Positions 17,196 through 25,820 of a stretch of 64,000 nucleotides of DNA are shown in pieces. A program made the translations under genes and the position numbers. Each line of letters starts with the position of its first letter. Positions within the stretch are counted from its first letter, which is position 1. Under the pieces are notes generated by a model. That model saw only the letters and a program-made list of their open reading frames with translations, was not told where the DNA came from and did no database searches. The DNA lies in assembly GCF_000179555.1 (NCBI RefSeq), contig NZ_AECZ01000002.1:247406-311405 (forward strand), in the 5' to 3' direction. The stretch is from Solidesulfovibrio fructosivorans JJ]. GTDB lineage: Bacteria > Desulfobacterota > Desulfovibrionia > Desulfovibrionales > Desulfovibrionaceae.

Positions 17196-18590
17196 CTACA
17201 GCGAAAGCGCCCGGTCGATGCGGGAAAGCACGCGTTTTTTGCCCATGACGGCCATGGTCTCGAAAAGCCCGGGGCTGGCCGTGCCGCCGGTGATGGCCAC
17301 GCGGATGGGCTGGGCGAGCTTTTTGAACTTGAGCTCCTTGGCCTCGAGATAGGCGGCCACCGCCTGTTCCATGGAGGGCTCGTCAAAGCGGCACAGGGCG
17401 TCGAGGATGGCGCGCACGTCGGCGAGGTGCTCGCGCACATCGGGGGTGAGGAACTTCTGCACGGCCTTCATGTCGTAGGTGAGGTCGTCGGTCGCGGCCA
17501 CGAAGCTCTCGGTCTTGTCCGCCATTTCGGCCAGGGTTTGGGCGCGCGGCTGCAAAAGCGGCACGATGCGGGCCAGGTATTCCAGGTCCTGGGACGGATA
17601 GCCCTTGCGCTCGAGGAAGGCGTTGACCAGCACCGCCAGGCGCGAGGCCGGGCTTTCCTTGATGTAGTGGGCGTTTAACCACAGGAGCTTGGCCTTGTCG
17701 AACACGGCGGCCGAGCTGCCGAGGTTGTCCGTGGAGAAGAATTTGACCAGCTCCTCGCGGGAGAAAAGCTCCTGGTCGCCGTAGGCCCAGCCCAGGCGAA
17801 CGAGCCCGTTGAGCATGGCCTCGGGCAGAAAGCCTTCGGTTTCGTATTCCATGACCGCCGTGGCCCCGTGGCGCTTGGAAAGCTTTTTTTTGTCCGGGCC
17901 GAGGATCATGGGCACATGGCCGAAGCGCGGCAGGGGCAGGTCGAGGGCCTTGTAGATAAGGATCTGGCGCGGGGTGTTGTTTAAGTGGTCGTCGCCCCGG
18001 ATGATGTGGGTGACGCCCATGGTGGCGTCGTCGACCACCACGGCCATGTTGTAGGTCGGCGAGCCGTCGGGGCGGCGCAGGACCATGTCGTCGAGCTCGG
18101 CGTTGTCGAAGGAGACCGGCCCCTTGACCATGTCGTCGACCACGGTGGCCCCGGCGATCGGGGCCTTGAGCCGTACCACCCGGCCCGGTCCGGGGCCGAG
18201 GCCCGCCTCGCGGCAGCGGCCGGAGTATTTGGGCTTGAGGCCCTTTTGCCGCGCCTGCTCGCGCATGGCCTCGACTTCCTCGGGCGTGCACGAGCACCAG
18301 TAGGCGTGGCCGGTTTCGAGCATCTTGTCGATGTACTGGTTATAGATGTCGAAGCGCTGGCTCTGGTAGGTGATCTCGCCGTCATGGTCGAGGCCGAGCC
18401 ACTCCATGGCGTCGAGGATGGACTTGGTCATGTCGGCGTTGGACCGGACGAGGTCCGTGTCCTCGATGCGCAGCAGAAATTTGCCGCCGGTGTGACGGGC
18501 CAGCAGCCAGTTGAAAATGGCCGTGCGCGCGCCGCCGATATGCAGGTAGCCGGTGGGGCTCGGGGCGAAACGGGTGACGATGGTGCTCAT
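17196..18590 (-). CDS. gltX: Glutamyl-tRNA synthetase
   Basis: Class I aminoacyl-tRNA synthetase charging tRNA-Glu (and perhaps tRNA-Gln). The N-terminus TRFAPSPTGYLHIGGART carries the HIGH-type motif (HIGG, 17-20), and KLSKRHG is the KMSKS-type loop near residue 240. 464 residues, normal length. The ATG at 18590 begins the conserved sequence; upstream codons in frame are low-complexity and unsupported. Confidence 0.97.
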   Translation of the reverse strand: MSTIVTRFAPSPTGYLHIGGARTAIFNWLLARHTGGKFLLRIEDTDLVRSNADMTKSILDAMEWLGLDHDGEITYQSQRFDIYNQYIDKMLETGHAYWCSCTPEEVEAMREQARQKGLKPKYSGRCREAGLGPGPGRVVRLKAPIAGATVVDDMVKGPVSFDNAELDDMVLRRPDGSPTYNMAVVVDDATMGVTHIIRGDDHLNNTPRQILIYKALDLPLPRFGHVPMILGPDKKKLSKRHGATAVMEYETEGFLPEAMLNGLVRLGWAYGDQELFSREELVKFFSTDNLGSSAAVFDKAKLLWLNAHYIKESPASRLAVLVNAFLERKGYPSQDLEYLARIVPLLQPRAQTLAEMADKTESFVAATDDLTYDMKAVQKFLTPDVREHLADVRAILDALCRFDEPSMEQAVAAYLEAKELKFKKLAQPIRVAITGGTASPGLFETMAVMGKKRVLSRIDRALSL

Positions 18591-18705
18591 GGTGGTGGCT
18601 CCGAAGCGAAAAAAGGGAGCTGCCGCGGCGGCTCCCCGGGTGACGGACCAAAACGCTGCCGGGGGCGGCCGGCGGCGGGAAACGGGCGGAGCGGTTCTCG
18701 CGCCC

Positions 18706-18733
18706 CTTAAAAAATACACACGTATTTTTTAAG
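18706..18733. repeat. Perfect AT-rich 12-bp inverted repeat
   Basis: CTTAAAAAATAC (18706-18717) and GTATTTTTTAAG (18722-18733) around ACAC, between gltX and the NifU-like gene. It may terminate the upstream gene or act as an operator for gltX; its composition contrasts with the GC-rich surroundings. Confidence 0.6.
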
Positions 18734-18788
18734 AAAAGGCAATGCGAATATGTTGTTTTCGCAACCCGTGGGGATGCGTTCGGGAAAA

Positions 18789-19010
18789 CTAGACGGCTTC
18801 CACGGCCTTGACGCCCGGCACGGACTGCATGAGGATGCGTTCGATACCGTTTTTGAGCGTCATCTGCGACATGGGGCAGCCCTTGCAGGCGCCGGTGAGC
18901 CGCACTTTGACGATGCCGCCGTCGGTGACCTCGACGAGTTCCACGTCGCCGCCGTCGGCTTGCAGGCTGGGGCGGATTTTGGCCAGGGCGGCTTCGACTT
19001 TTTCTTGCAT
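18789..19010 (-). CDS. NifU C-terminal-like Fe-S scaffold protein
   Basis: A 73-residue protein consisting of a NifU C-terminal domain: [16 protein letters not shown] and the cluster-binding CKGCPM (C42, C45). Such proteins carry and deliver Fe-S clusters, in demand in this organism. AAGGAGT precedes the ATG at 19010. It lies upstream of gltX on the same strand, about 200 bp away with a palindrome between them. Confidence 0.9.
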   Translation of the reverse strand: MQEKVEAALAKIRPSLQADGGDVELVEVTDGGIVKVRLTGACKGCPMSQMTLKNGIERILMQSVPGVKAVEAV

Positions 19011-19303
19011 GGCGCTACTCCTTGACGTCATTTGGAAGGCAACTTGCAAAGATTGTTGTTATGAAAGATATATAATGATATCGATATGTTCCAGCTCTCC
19101 CGCGCTGTCGCGGGAAAACGGAGCAAGTCCCGGTCGCGGCAGGCGACAACCGGCGGCCTCGCGGCCGGGAGGTAGCGTCTTTGGGAGCCGGCGTCAACCG
19201 CGCCGCCGCAAGCCCCGTCCGGGGATGGGCAAATGCGGCCAGGCGTGCTAGAGGGCGGACAACCCGAACGCCCGACCGATAAACCGGGCGGTGGAGCCCC
19301 CGC

Positions 19304-20599
19304 ATGTTCAAGAAATCCGTCTTCCTGATCCTTCTTTTCTCCTTCTTCTTGCTGATCCTCTCGGCCCTGGTGGTTTTCATCGCGCCGGCGGCCCGGGTCG
19401 CCTCCTGGGCCGACTGGGCGTTTCTGGGACTTTCCCGACCGCGCTGGGAGGCCGCGCATCTGGGTATGGGCCTGCTTTTCGCCGTGGCCGGGCTGGTCCA
19501 CGTGATCTGCAACCGGGCGGCGCTGCTCGACACCCTGCGCGACGCCGACGGCGCGCTGATTCTTTTCACCAGGCCGTTTTTCGTGGGCCTTGTCGTGGCC
19601 GTCGGAATCTTCGTCTGGTCCCTCGGGGGCATGCCGCCGGTGGGACAGCTGGTCGCCTTTTCGGATTATTTCAAGCAGCGGGCCGTGGAGACCTACGGCG
19701 AACCGCCGTATGCCGAGGCCCAGCGCTCGACCCTGGAGAGCCTGGCCCGGCGCATGGGCATGGACAAGGACAAGGCGCTGGCCCTGCTGCGGCTTAAAAA
19801 CATCAAGGCCGAAAGCGCGGACATGACGCTGGCCGAGATCGCCCGGCAAAACGGGGTGGCCCCGGGCGGCGTGTTCGAGGCGCTGCGCATGGTCATGGAG
19901 CCTTCGGGCGGCAATCCGGCCGGGCTGCCCAAGGACCCGCCCCCGGGCCTTGGCCGGCGCAAGCTGTCCGACATCTGCGAGGAGTATGGCCTGCCCCAGG
20001 CCACGGCCATGGCGCGGCTCGTCGCCGCCGGGATGAAAGCCCAGCCGTCCTGGACGCTCACCGAGACGGCCAAGGCCAACAACGTCCTGCCCATCGCCGT
20101 CTACGAGGCTCTGCGCACGGAAAAGCCCGCCCCGGTGGCGGTGGAGGTCACGCCTACGCCGGAGACCACGCCGTCCCAGCCGGTCGAGCAGGAAAGCACC
20201 GCCGGCCAACCGGCCCCAGCCGAGCAGCCCGCGCCCGCTCCGGCCGCGCCGCAACAGGCTCCAACCGCCCAGCCGGCTCCCGGCCTCGCGACCCAGCCGG
20301 GCTCCGCGCCGACGACGCCTGGAACGCTTCCCCCCGCGCAACCCGGGTATCCGCCGGCGACCGCCGAACCGGCCCAGCCCACGGCCCCGGCCGCGACCAT
20401 CCCGGCCACCGCGCCTCCCGGCCTGGAAAAGATGATGCTCCAGACCTTTTGCCGCGAATACGACATTCCGCTTTCGGTGGCCGTGCAGCGGCTGGCCCGG
20501 CATCACATCACCGCCTTCGGCGACATGAGCTTCGAGGAGCTGTCGCTGGAAAACAACCGCACCCCGACCGACATCATGCGTCTGGTCGTCGGCCAGTAG
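19304..20599 (+). CDS. Membrane protein with three cytoplasm-type helical repeats
   Basis: A 431-residue protein. Three hydrophobic segments at about 5-27, 50-70 and 92-108 include a DUF4405-like region with conserved His (AAHLG, LVHVICN). Three related units of about 55 residues follow, at roughly 140-198, 219-271 and 374-431; the last two share a pattern like ICEEYGLP...A..RL...GM...TL.E....N...P. A Pro/Ala-rich linker (about 273-372) separates units two and three. Function unknown. A clear terminator follows the stop, so it is a single-gene unit. Confidence 0.75.
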   Translation: MFKKSVFLILLFSFFLLILSALVVFIAPAARVASWADWAFLGLSRPRWEAAHLGMGLLFAVAGLVHVICNRAALLDTLRDADGALILFTRPFFVGLVVAVGIFVWSLGGMPPVGQLVAFSDYFKQRAVETYGEPPYAEAQRSTLESLARRMGMDKDKALALLRLKNIKAESADMTLAEIARQNGVAPGGVFEALRMVMEPSGGNPAGLPKDPPPGLGRRKLSDICEEYGLPQATAMARLVAAGMKAQPSWTLTETAKANNVLPIAVYEALRTEKPAPVAVEVTPTPETTPSQPVEQESTAGQPAPAEQPAPAPAAPQQAPTAQPAPGLATQPGSAPTTPGTLPPAQPGYPPATAEPAQPTAPAATIPATAPPGLEKMMLQTFCREYDIPLSVAVQRLARHHITAFGDMSFEELSLENNRTPTDIMRLVVGQ

Positions 20600-20660
20600 G
20601 GAACGGAAAAGACCGCGCCCAGGGATTCGCGCATCCCTTCCGCGCAAGCGGAGAACGGAA

Positions 20661-20688
20661 AAGGGCAGGCGTTGCGCCTGCCCTTTTT
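20661..20688. terminator. Rho-independent terminator between convergent genes
   Basis: Perfect 11-bp stem AAGGGCAGGCG/CGCCTGCCCTT with a TTG loop and a T-run on the plus strand; A residues on the other side let it serve both strands. Confidence 0.9.
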
Positions 20689-20727
20689 GCTGTCCTTGTC
20701 CTCGGGAAAGTTCCCAGGACCGCCGGA

Positions 20728-21462
20728 TCAGAGACGGCGGCCGGACGGAGCCGGGGCCGGTTGCGGCGGCGCGGGGTTGGGGCCGGCCGGGGGGGGCGGC
20801 ACGAAGCCGTAGTTCCACTTGGTCATGGTGGCGCCCATGTCCATGGCCAGGGTGGAGGTGATGGCGCTCAGCGGATCGGTCGGCATGCGGTTTTTGCGGG
20901 CGAAAAGGATGTAGTCCTCGACGAGCCCCGTCTCCATGGTGCCGGCCTCGGCCATGGACCACAGGCGTTCGCCGTTTCGGACGTCGATGACGTCGAAGGT
21001 GAAGGACACGCCGCTGTCGCCCCGGGTGCCGCCGGAGAGCACATAGGTGAATTTGCCGACGATGACGGTGTCGAGGCCCATCCTGCGGGCCACGGCCACG
21101 GCCTGCGGCGTGCTCGCCCCGCGCAGGTTGGGTTCGTAGAGGATCTTGGGGAAGACGCGGTCACGGGTCCAGGTCTGCCAGACCACCCGGGTGAGCTGCT
21201 CGCCCATGTCCTGGGAGCCGGCCATGTCCTGGGTGATCTCGAAGGGCACCATGAGCGCCGAGACGGGCACCGGCGGCGAACGCAAGGGCGAGACGTAGAC
21301 CTCGGGGCTGTCGCGGCGGGTGTAGTTGTCGATGTAGACGATGCTTTTGTCGGAAATCTTGGGCTCGATGGCGCAGGCGGCAAGGACCGTCAGCGCGGCC
21401 AGGGCGCAAACGAGTCCGGCCAGGCGGGCGGGCAGACGGGCGAGACGCGGATGGCGGCGCAT
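20728..21462 (-). CDS. Outer-membrane-type lipoprotein, function unknown
   Basis: A 244-residue lipoprotein: a basic N-terminus, hydrophobic stretch and lipobox LAAC with C30 as the lipidated residue. The body (VPFEITQDMAGSQDMGEQ, GLDTVIVGKFTYVL, FDVIDVRNGERLWS) has the look of CsgG/LpoB-like lipoproteins that assemble on the periplasmic side; this is a weak fold-level impression. The C-terminus is Pro-rich. The ATG at 21462 with GGAGGA upstream is preferred over one ten codons earlier. Confidence 0.75.
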   Translation of the reverse strand: MRRHPRLARLPARLAGLVCALAALTVLAACAIEPKISDKSIVYIDNYTRRDSPEVYVSPLRSPPVPVSALMVPFEITQDMAGSQDMGEQLTRVVWQTWTRDRVFPKILYEPNLRGASTPQAVAVARRMGLDTVIVGKFTYVLSGGTRGDSGVSFTFDVIDVRNGERLWSMAEAGTMETGLVEDYILFARKNRMPTDPLSAITSTLAMDMGATMTKWNYGFVPPPPAGPNPAPPQPAPAPSGRRL

Positions 21463-21508
21463 GGCGTTCCTCCAGGTGATGGTGTCGCTCAATTTGAGAA
21501 AAAGGGAA

Positions 21509-21844
21509 TCACTGGCGCGTGGTGGTGACCACGGGCGCGTCGTAAAGGGTCTTTAAGAGTTGCTCGCGGGAGGAAAGCAGGCTCTCGCGCAGTTCGAGAC
21601 GCTTTTGCGACGGCAACATGCGGAATTCCGGGCGCGCGGCCATGCGGCCGAGTTCCTGCATTTCCCGGCGGATGCGTCTGGCCTTGAGCAAAAAGGCCTG
21701 CTCCTCCGGGCGAACCTTGGAGGCCACCTCGGCCAGTTCGGCCAGTTCGGCGGCCATGGTCCGGAAGGTCTCGGGGTGGATCTCCCTGGCCAAGTGGCGT
21801 TTATCGGCCAGATGCCGCCATTTTTTTCGCAACCATGCCAACAT
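21509..21844 (-). CDS. Hypothetical helical protein
   Basis: A 111-residue, strongly charged and mostly helical protein (many Arg, Glu and Leu; probable coiled coil at 25-95). It lies 46 bp upstream of the lipoprotein gene and may be in one operon with it. No family recognised. An in-frame ATG 20 codons upstream exists, but the conserved-looking sequence starts at MLAWLRKKW. Confidence 0.55.
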   Translation of the reverse strand: MLAWLRKKWRHLADKRHLAREIHPETFRTMAAELAELAEVASKVRPEEQAFLLKARRIRREMQELGRMAARPEFRMLPSQKRLELRESLLSSREQLLKTLYDAPVVTTTRQ

Positions 21845-21973
21845 GGGCGTCACTCCGTCGTCACCCGGGCGAAGTGGTCCGGGCCACAGCCCGTAACTTC
21901 GCATGCGCTTTTCATGCCATCGTCATCGCGTTTCCCGAAGCCCGCGTCAAGGGGACCGGGGCGATGAGGGCGT

Positions 21974-23404
21974 TTACCGGCCGGGTGTGAAGTTTTGCAA
22001 CATGGCCAGGAGCAAAAAGAGATAGATCGACCACTTGATGAAGATGACGGCCAGGGTCTGGGTGTAGGCCCCATCGTGGACTTTTTTGAGCCCGATGGCC
22101 TGGAGCACCATGTACCAGACGAGGATGACCGGGGAGAGGATCTGGCCGGCCACGGGCACGGCCGAAAGAACCGTCGGCGCGGCGCTGTAGCACAGGACGC
22201 GAAAGGTCTCGTTGAAGCTCTTGTTGGCGCTGCGGAAAAGCCGCAACAGCAGGTGGGTGATCCAGGCGTCGAGATAGATGCCGCAGGCGATGGCCAGGGG
22301 CATGAGCAGGAGCGCGACGAGAAAGCCCAGTCCGGGCGCGGCGGCGGCGGCCCCCAGGGCGTCGGCCTGGCCGGGATCGCCGAGCCTGGCCCGCAGGCCC
22401 ATAAGCGACCACAAAAAATCGATGACCAGCAGGAATTCGCTGATGAGCAGGTTGAAGACCAGCGCCTTGCCCTTGGGGCGGCCTTCGGGCATGGCGCTGA
22501 AAAATTCCACGGGGGAGAGCAGGACCTTTTTGAGCGTGAGGAAAAGGCCCGGAAAGATCCCGTAGGCGTCCACCCGCTCCCAGGGGATGGGATCGGTGAC
22601 GGTTTCCCGGGGCTTTTTCGTCTCCTCCGGCGCTTCGTCGTCCGGGTCTTCGTCGGCCGGTGGCAGCTTGGAACCGGCGGCGCGTTTGCGCGAGGCGCCG
22701 GTGTCCATGGCTTGCAGCCTGGCCCAGATGTCGCGCACGCCGTCGTTTGTCCGCTGGCCGTCGCCCTTGCCGCGCCGTTTCGCACCCACCTCCCGGTCTT
22801 CGGGCGCATCCGCCGTGGCCTGCGGCGCGTCGTGTTCCGCGTCGTTGGGGACGATTTCGGAAGCATCGCGGGGGGCGCTTGCCGCATCAGGTTCTTCAGG
22901 CCGGTCGTGGTCGGGCGCGGAGGAAAATGCCTCGTCTTCGGCCCGGGCGTGGTCTTCGTCCGCCGCTTCCCGGGCCTTTGCGGCGGCGATTTCCTGGGCC
23001 GCCTGGGACCATTGGTGCCCGCGCGCGTGGGGAGAGGCCTGCTCCTCGTGGTCTTCCCCGGGTGTCGCGGCTTCGGCCTGCGACGTGGCGGGATTGGACC
23101 GGGGGGAGGCCGGATCGAAATCCTCGGGCGTGTCGTCGTGGCCGGACGGTGATTCCCAATGGGTGACCGGCGGGGAGACCGGTTCCGCCTGGGCGGCGGG
23201 GCCGGGTCTGCGCCAGGACGAGGTGTCGCCGAGAGGCCGCGCGGACGCGCGGTCGGAGGCGTCGCTACGGGAATCGGAATCATCATCCGCGCGGAATTTG
23301 AACCTATGGCGACATTTCGGACATGTAGCCATGGTCGAGGTCACGGGAACCTTCTTGTCGGGCAATTCCCGAAAATAGCCGCATTGCGGGCAAGTGATGC
23401 GCAT
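21974..23404 (-). CDS. Zinc-ribbon protein with acidic linker and Yip1-like membrane domain
   Basis: A 476-residue protein in three parts. First, an MJ0042-type zinc ribbon with C5/C8 and C28/C31. Then about 220 residues of Asp/Glu/Ala-rich sequence with low complexity, probably disordered. Last, a Yip1-like domain with about five membrane segments from about residue 310 on (for example FLVALLLMPLAIACGIYLDAW). Bacterial Yip1 proteins are uncharacterised. The second of two adjacent ATGs is chosen because AAAGGG sits five bases ahead of it. Confidence 0.75.
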   Translation of the reverse strand: MRITCPQCGYFRELPDKKVPVTSTMATCPKCRHRFKFRADDDSDSRSDASDRASARPLGDTSSWRRPGPAAQAEPVSPPVTHWESPSGHDDTPEDFDPASPRSNPATSQAEAATPGEDHEEQASPHARGHQWSQAAQEIAAAKAREAADEDHARAEDEAFSSAPDHDRPEEPDAASAPRDASEIVPNDAEHDAPQATADAPEDREVGAKRRGKGDGQRTNDGVRDIWARLQAMDTGASRKRAAGSKLPPADEDPDDEAPEETKKPRETVTDPIPWERVDAYGIFPGLFLTLKKVLLSPVEFFSAMPEGRPKGKALVFNLLISEFLLVIDFLWSLMGLRARLGDPGQADALGAAAAAPGLGFLVALLLMPLAIACGIYLDAWITHLLLRLFRSANKSFNETFRVLCYSAAPTVLSAVPVAGQILSPVILVWYMVLQAIGLKKVHDGAYTQTLAVIFIKWSIYLFLLLAMLQNFTPGR

Positions 23405-23524
23405 CATGTCCCTTTCTGAGGCGTCCCGGCGTCGCCGCCGGACGCGAACCGACACAAAGCAGTGTAGCCGCTCCCCGGCGGCAAGGCAACCGGAGGGGAT
23501 GGCGGAAGGCCGGCCTGGGGCTCG

Positions 23525-24802
23525 TTACCACAGGCCGGGCAGCAGCAAAACCCTGCCGTGTTGGGGCGTCGCGGCCAGGGCGGCGAAGAACTCCCGGGGC
23601 AGGGCCGGGTAGTCGCGGCTGAAATGGTGGGCCTGGCGGCCGGCGGCGGCGTCATAGGCCGCGAGTTTCGCCGTGACGGCCGCGTCGTCGGCGAGCAGGC
23701 GGTTCAAGTGGAGCAAGGGGGCGTCGAGGGCCAGGACGACCGGGCCGGCGAGCCCCTCCAGGCGTTCGTGGACCGGCCGGACGTAGCGCGGACCCGTGGG
23801 CGGCGCATGGGCGAACAGGCGCAGTTGCAGGTCCGGCCACAGGCCATAGCCCGCTTTGACGTGCTCCGGGTCGGGATAGAGGGTGAGCCTCGGGAAATAG
23901 GCCCCGCCGAGCCCTGGCGTCGCGGCCAGCCGGGAAAGCGTTTCCCGGAAACCCGGGCCGGGCCGCTCATCCGGGTCGAGGCTGAGGACAAGTCCGGGGG
24001 GGCAAGCGGCGAGCAGGGCGTTTCGCTGGGCGGCGAAATCGCCGCCAAGCGGCCGTGCCAGATGGCGCGCGGGCATACCCAGCCGGGCGGCGGCGTCCCG
24101 GCCCCTGGCGGGCACGTCCGGGGCGTCCCAGACGATGACGGCTTTTGGGGCCAGCCCGGCGCAGGCCCCGAAGAAATCGGGCAGTGCCGGCTCGTCCGGC
24201 CGGGCCAGCACGGCCAGGGTCACGGGCGCGGGCGCGGGCGCGGTGGATTTGGCCGGTTCCGGCAGCGACACGACATCGGCCAGCATGCGCCGCAGCCAGA
24301 CGAGGCTTTGGCGGATCTCCGGCGGGCAGGGCTCCGGATTGACGGTGACGAGGGTTTGCGGGCCGAGTTGGGCGGTCATGGCCGGCAGGCAGAAAAGGGC
24401 TTGCCGCGACGCATCGGCCAGAAGCTGGCGGTTGCCGGCCGGGCGTGCCCAGGCGAGCCCGCCCGCGTCCCGAAGCCGGGCGGCGGCGACGGTGTCCGGG
24501 CACAGGACGGTCAGCGACGTCTCCGGCGGCAGGGCGTCGGCCAGCACGGCGGCCAGATCGCCCGTGCCAAGGCCGAGGAGCAGCACCTCCCGGTGCGTTC
24601 CTGCGGCCCGCACGATACGCCCCGCCCGCACGGCCGTGCGCGCGGGATCAGGGGATGGGGCGTCGCCGCCGCGAGACGGTTGCGTCGCCTGATCCCCGAG
24701 CCGCCAGGACAGGATCTCGCGTGTGTAGGTAAAATAGGGGTGCGCGTCGGCCACCGGAGCCTCCGTCCGGGGCTGTATCGTGGGATGCGCTTGGAAGTCC
24801 AT
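23525..24802 (-). CDS. Two-domain protein with GT2-like glycosyltransferase C-terminus
   Basis: A 425-residue protein. The N-terminal half contains LLLGLGTGDLAAVLADAL, a Rossmann-like glycine motif as in SAM- or nucleotide-binding domains. The C-terminal half resembles family 2 glycosyltransferases of the WaaE type: a strand with AVLARPDEPALPDFF, AQRNALLA and the acidic LSLDPDERPGPGF. It lies 67 bp after fliS and is probably in the flagellar unit, so glycosylation of flagellin is a reasonable guess. The start at 24802 has no strong ribosome site and could lie a few codons away. Confidence 0.65.
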   Translation of the reverse strand: MDFQAHPTIQPRTEAPVADAHPYFTYTREILSWRLGDQATQPSRGGDAPSPDPARTAVRAGRIVRAAGTHREVLLLGLGTGDLAAVLADALPPETSLTVLCPDTVAAARLRDAGGLAWARPAGNRQLLADASRQALFCLPAMTAQLGPQTLVTVNPEPCPPEIRQSLVWLRRMLADVVSLPEPAKSTAPAPAPVTLAVLARPDEPALPDFFGACAGLAPKAVIVWDAPDVPARGRDAAARLGMPARHLARPLGGDFAAQRNALLAACPPGLVLSLDPDERPGPGFRETLSRLAATPGLGGAYFPRLTLYPDPEHVKAGYGLWPDLQLRLFAHAPPTGPRYVRPVHERLEGLAGPVVLALDAPLLHLNRLLADDAAVTAKLAAYDAAAGRQAHHFSRDYPALPREFFAALAATPQHGRVLLLPGLW

Positions 24803-24869
24803 GCCGGCGCGGCCGACGGAAAACGCCCGCACGGGGACCGTGGCGGGCGTTGCTGTCGTAAAGGAGGCC

Positions 24870-25583
24870 TTATCCCTGGACCCGGCTGGCGGCGTAGGCG
24901 GCCATGACCCGGCGCACGGGAGCGGCGGTTGGCGTGTCGACGGTCTCGAATTCCCGCACAGGCGCCTCGACGGGAACATCCGTGGCGGCCGGGGGCGTGG
25001 CGGGGGCCGCGCTGGGCACGACCGGCTTGACCGGGGCGCGGGTCGCGGCCGTCGCCGCCGATGCGGGCGCGGCCTTGGGTGACTGGCCGGGGGCGGCGGC
25101 TGGGCCGGCCTGGGCCAGATACAGGGCCTGGGCGGCCGGCTTGGCGGTTTGCCCCGACATCGCGCCCGGCTGGAGGGAGGCGGTGGAAGTGGCGCTTGTC
25201 GGCACGGTCTTGGTGGCCACATGCTGGTTGGCTTCGCTAAATGCCTCGCGCAGGCCGGTCAGGATGGTCACCACCTCGTCGATCTTGGCCACGTCCATCT
25301 TGAGGTTGGCGGCCAGAAGCCGGGCGCTGCAGAAGAAATAGAGCTTTTGCAGCCGGTCGGCCAGATCGCCGCCCTTTTGGGCATTGAGCGAGCCTTGCAG
25401 CTCGGAGAGGATGTCCAGGACCTTGGAGATGAGAATGCCTTTTTGGGCGTAGTTCTTCTCGGCGATCTTTTCCTTGGCTTGGCTTAAGAACTTGAGCGCC
25501 GCGTCAAAAAGCATGATGAGCAGGTCTCCTTGGGTGGTGGTGGCGACCTGGGTCTGGAAATATGATCTGGCGGCGGCTTGCAT
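24870..25583 (-). CDS. fliS: Flagellar export chaperone FliS with long C-terminal tail
   Basis: The first ~130 residues match FliS, the chaperone that holds flagellin unpolymerised before export: SYFQTQVATTTQGDLLIMLFDAALKFLSQA near the start and helical repeats to about 130. A further ~100 residues rich in Ala, Pro, Thr and Val follow; usual FliS proteins are about 125-130 residues, so the tail is unusual. GGGAGAAAG precedes the ATG. Third gene after fliC and fliD. Confidence 0.9.
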   Translation of the reverse strand: MQAAARSYFQTQVATTTQGDLLIMLFDAALKFLSQAKEKIAEKNYAQKGILISKVLDILSELQGSLNAQKGGDLADRLQKLYFFCSARLLAANLKMDVAKIDEVVTILTGLREAFSEANQHVATKTVPTSATSTASLQPGAMSGQTAKPAAQALYLAQAGPAAAPGQSPKAAPASAATAATRAPVKPVVPSAAPATPPAATDVPVEAPVREFETVDTPTAAPVRRVMAAYAASRVQG

Positions 25584-25820
25584 GCGCTTTCTCCCTGTTT
25601 TCTCCCTTATCGGTGATGCCGGAGAAAACTGAAGGGTGCTGTCGTCGAAGGGACGCGGTTGGAGGATGTTTTAGATTTTAATTAATTGAAATACAAAGAG
25701 AAGAAAAATTTATCCCGGCGATGTCCGCCAGCGCCGGCCTGAGGCCGCCTTGGCCGTTGCGCCAGCGGGGGCAATCGTCTCGCATGGTATCCGCCGTGGC
25801 GAGGTTCGGTTTCCTTCCGG

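Noticed and set aside
25608..25618. ACCGATAA, a sigma-28-like -10 box before fliS
   Set aside because: No TAAAG-like box lies 15 bases upstream; one half-site is not enough.
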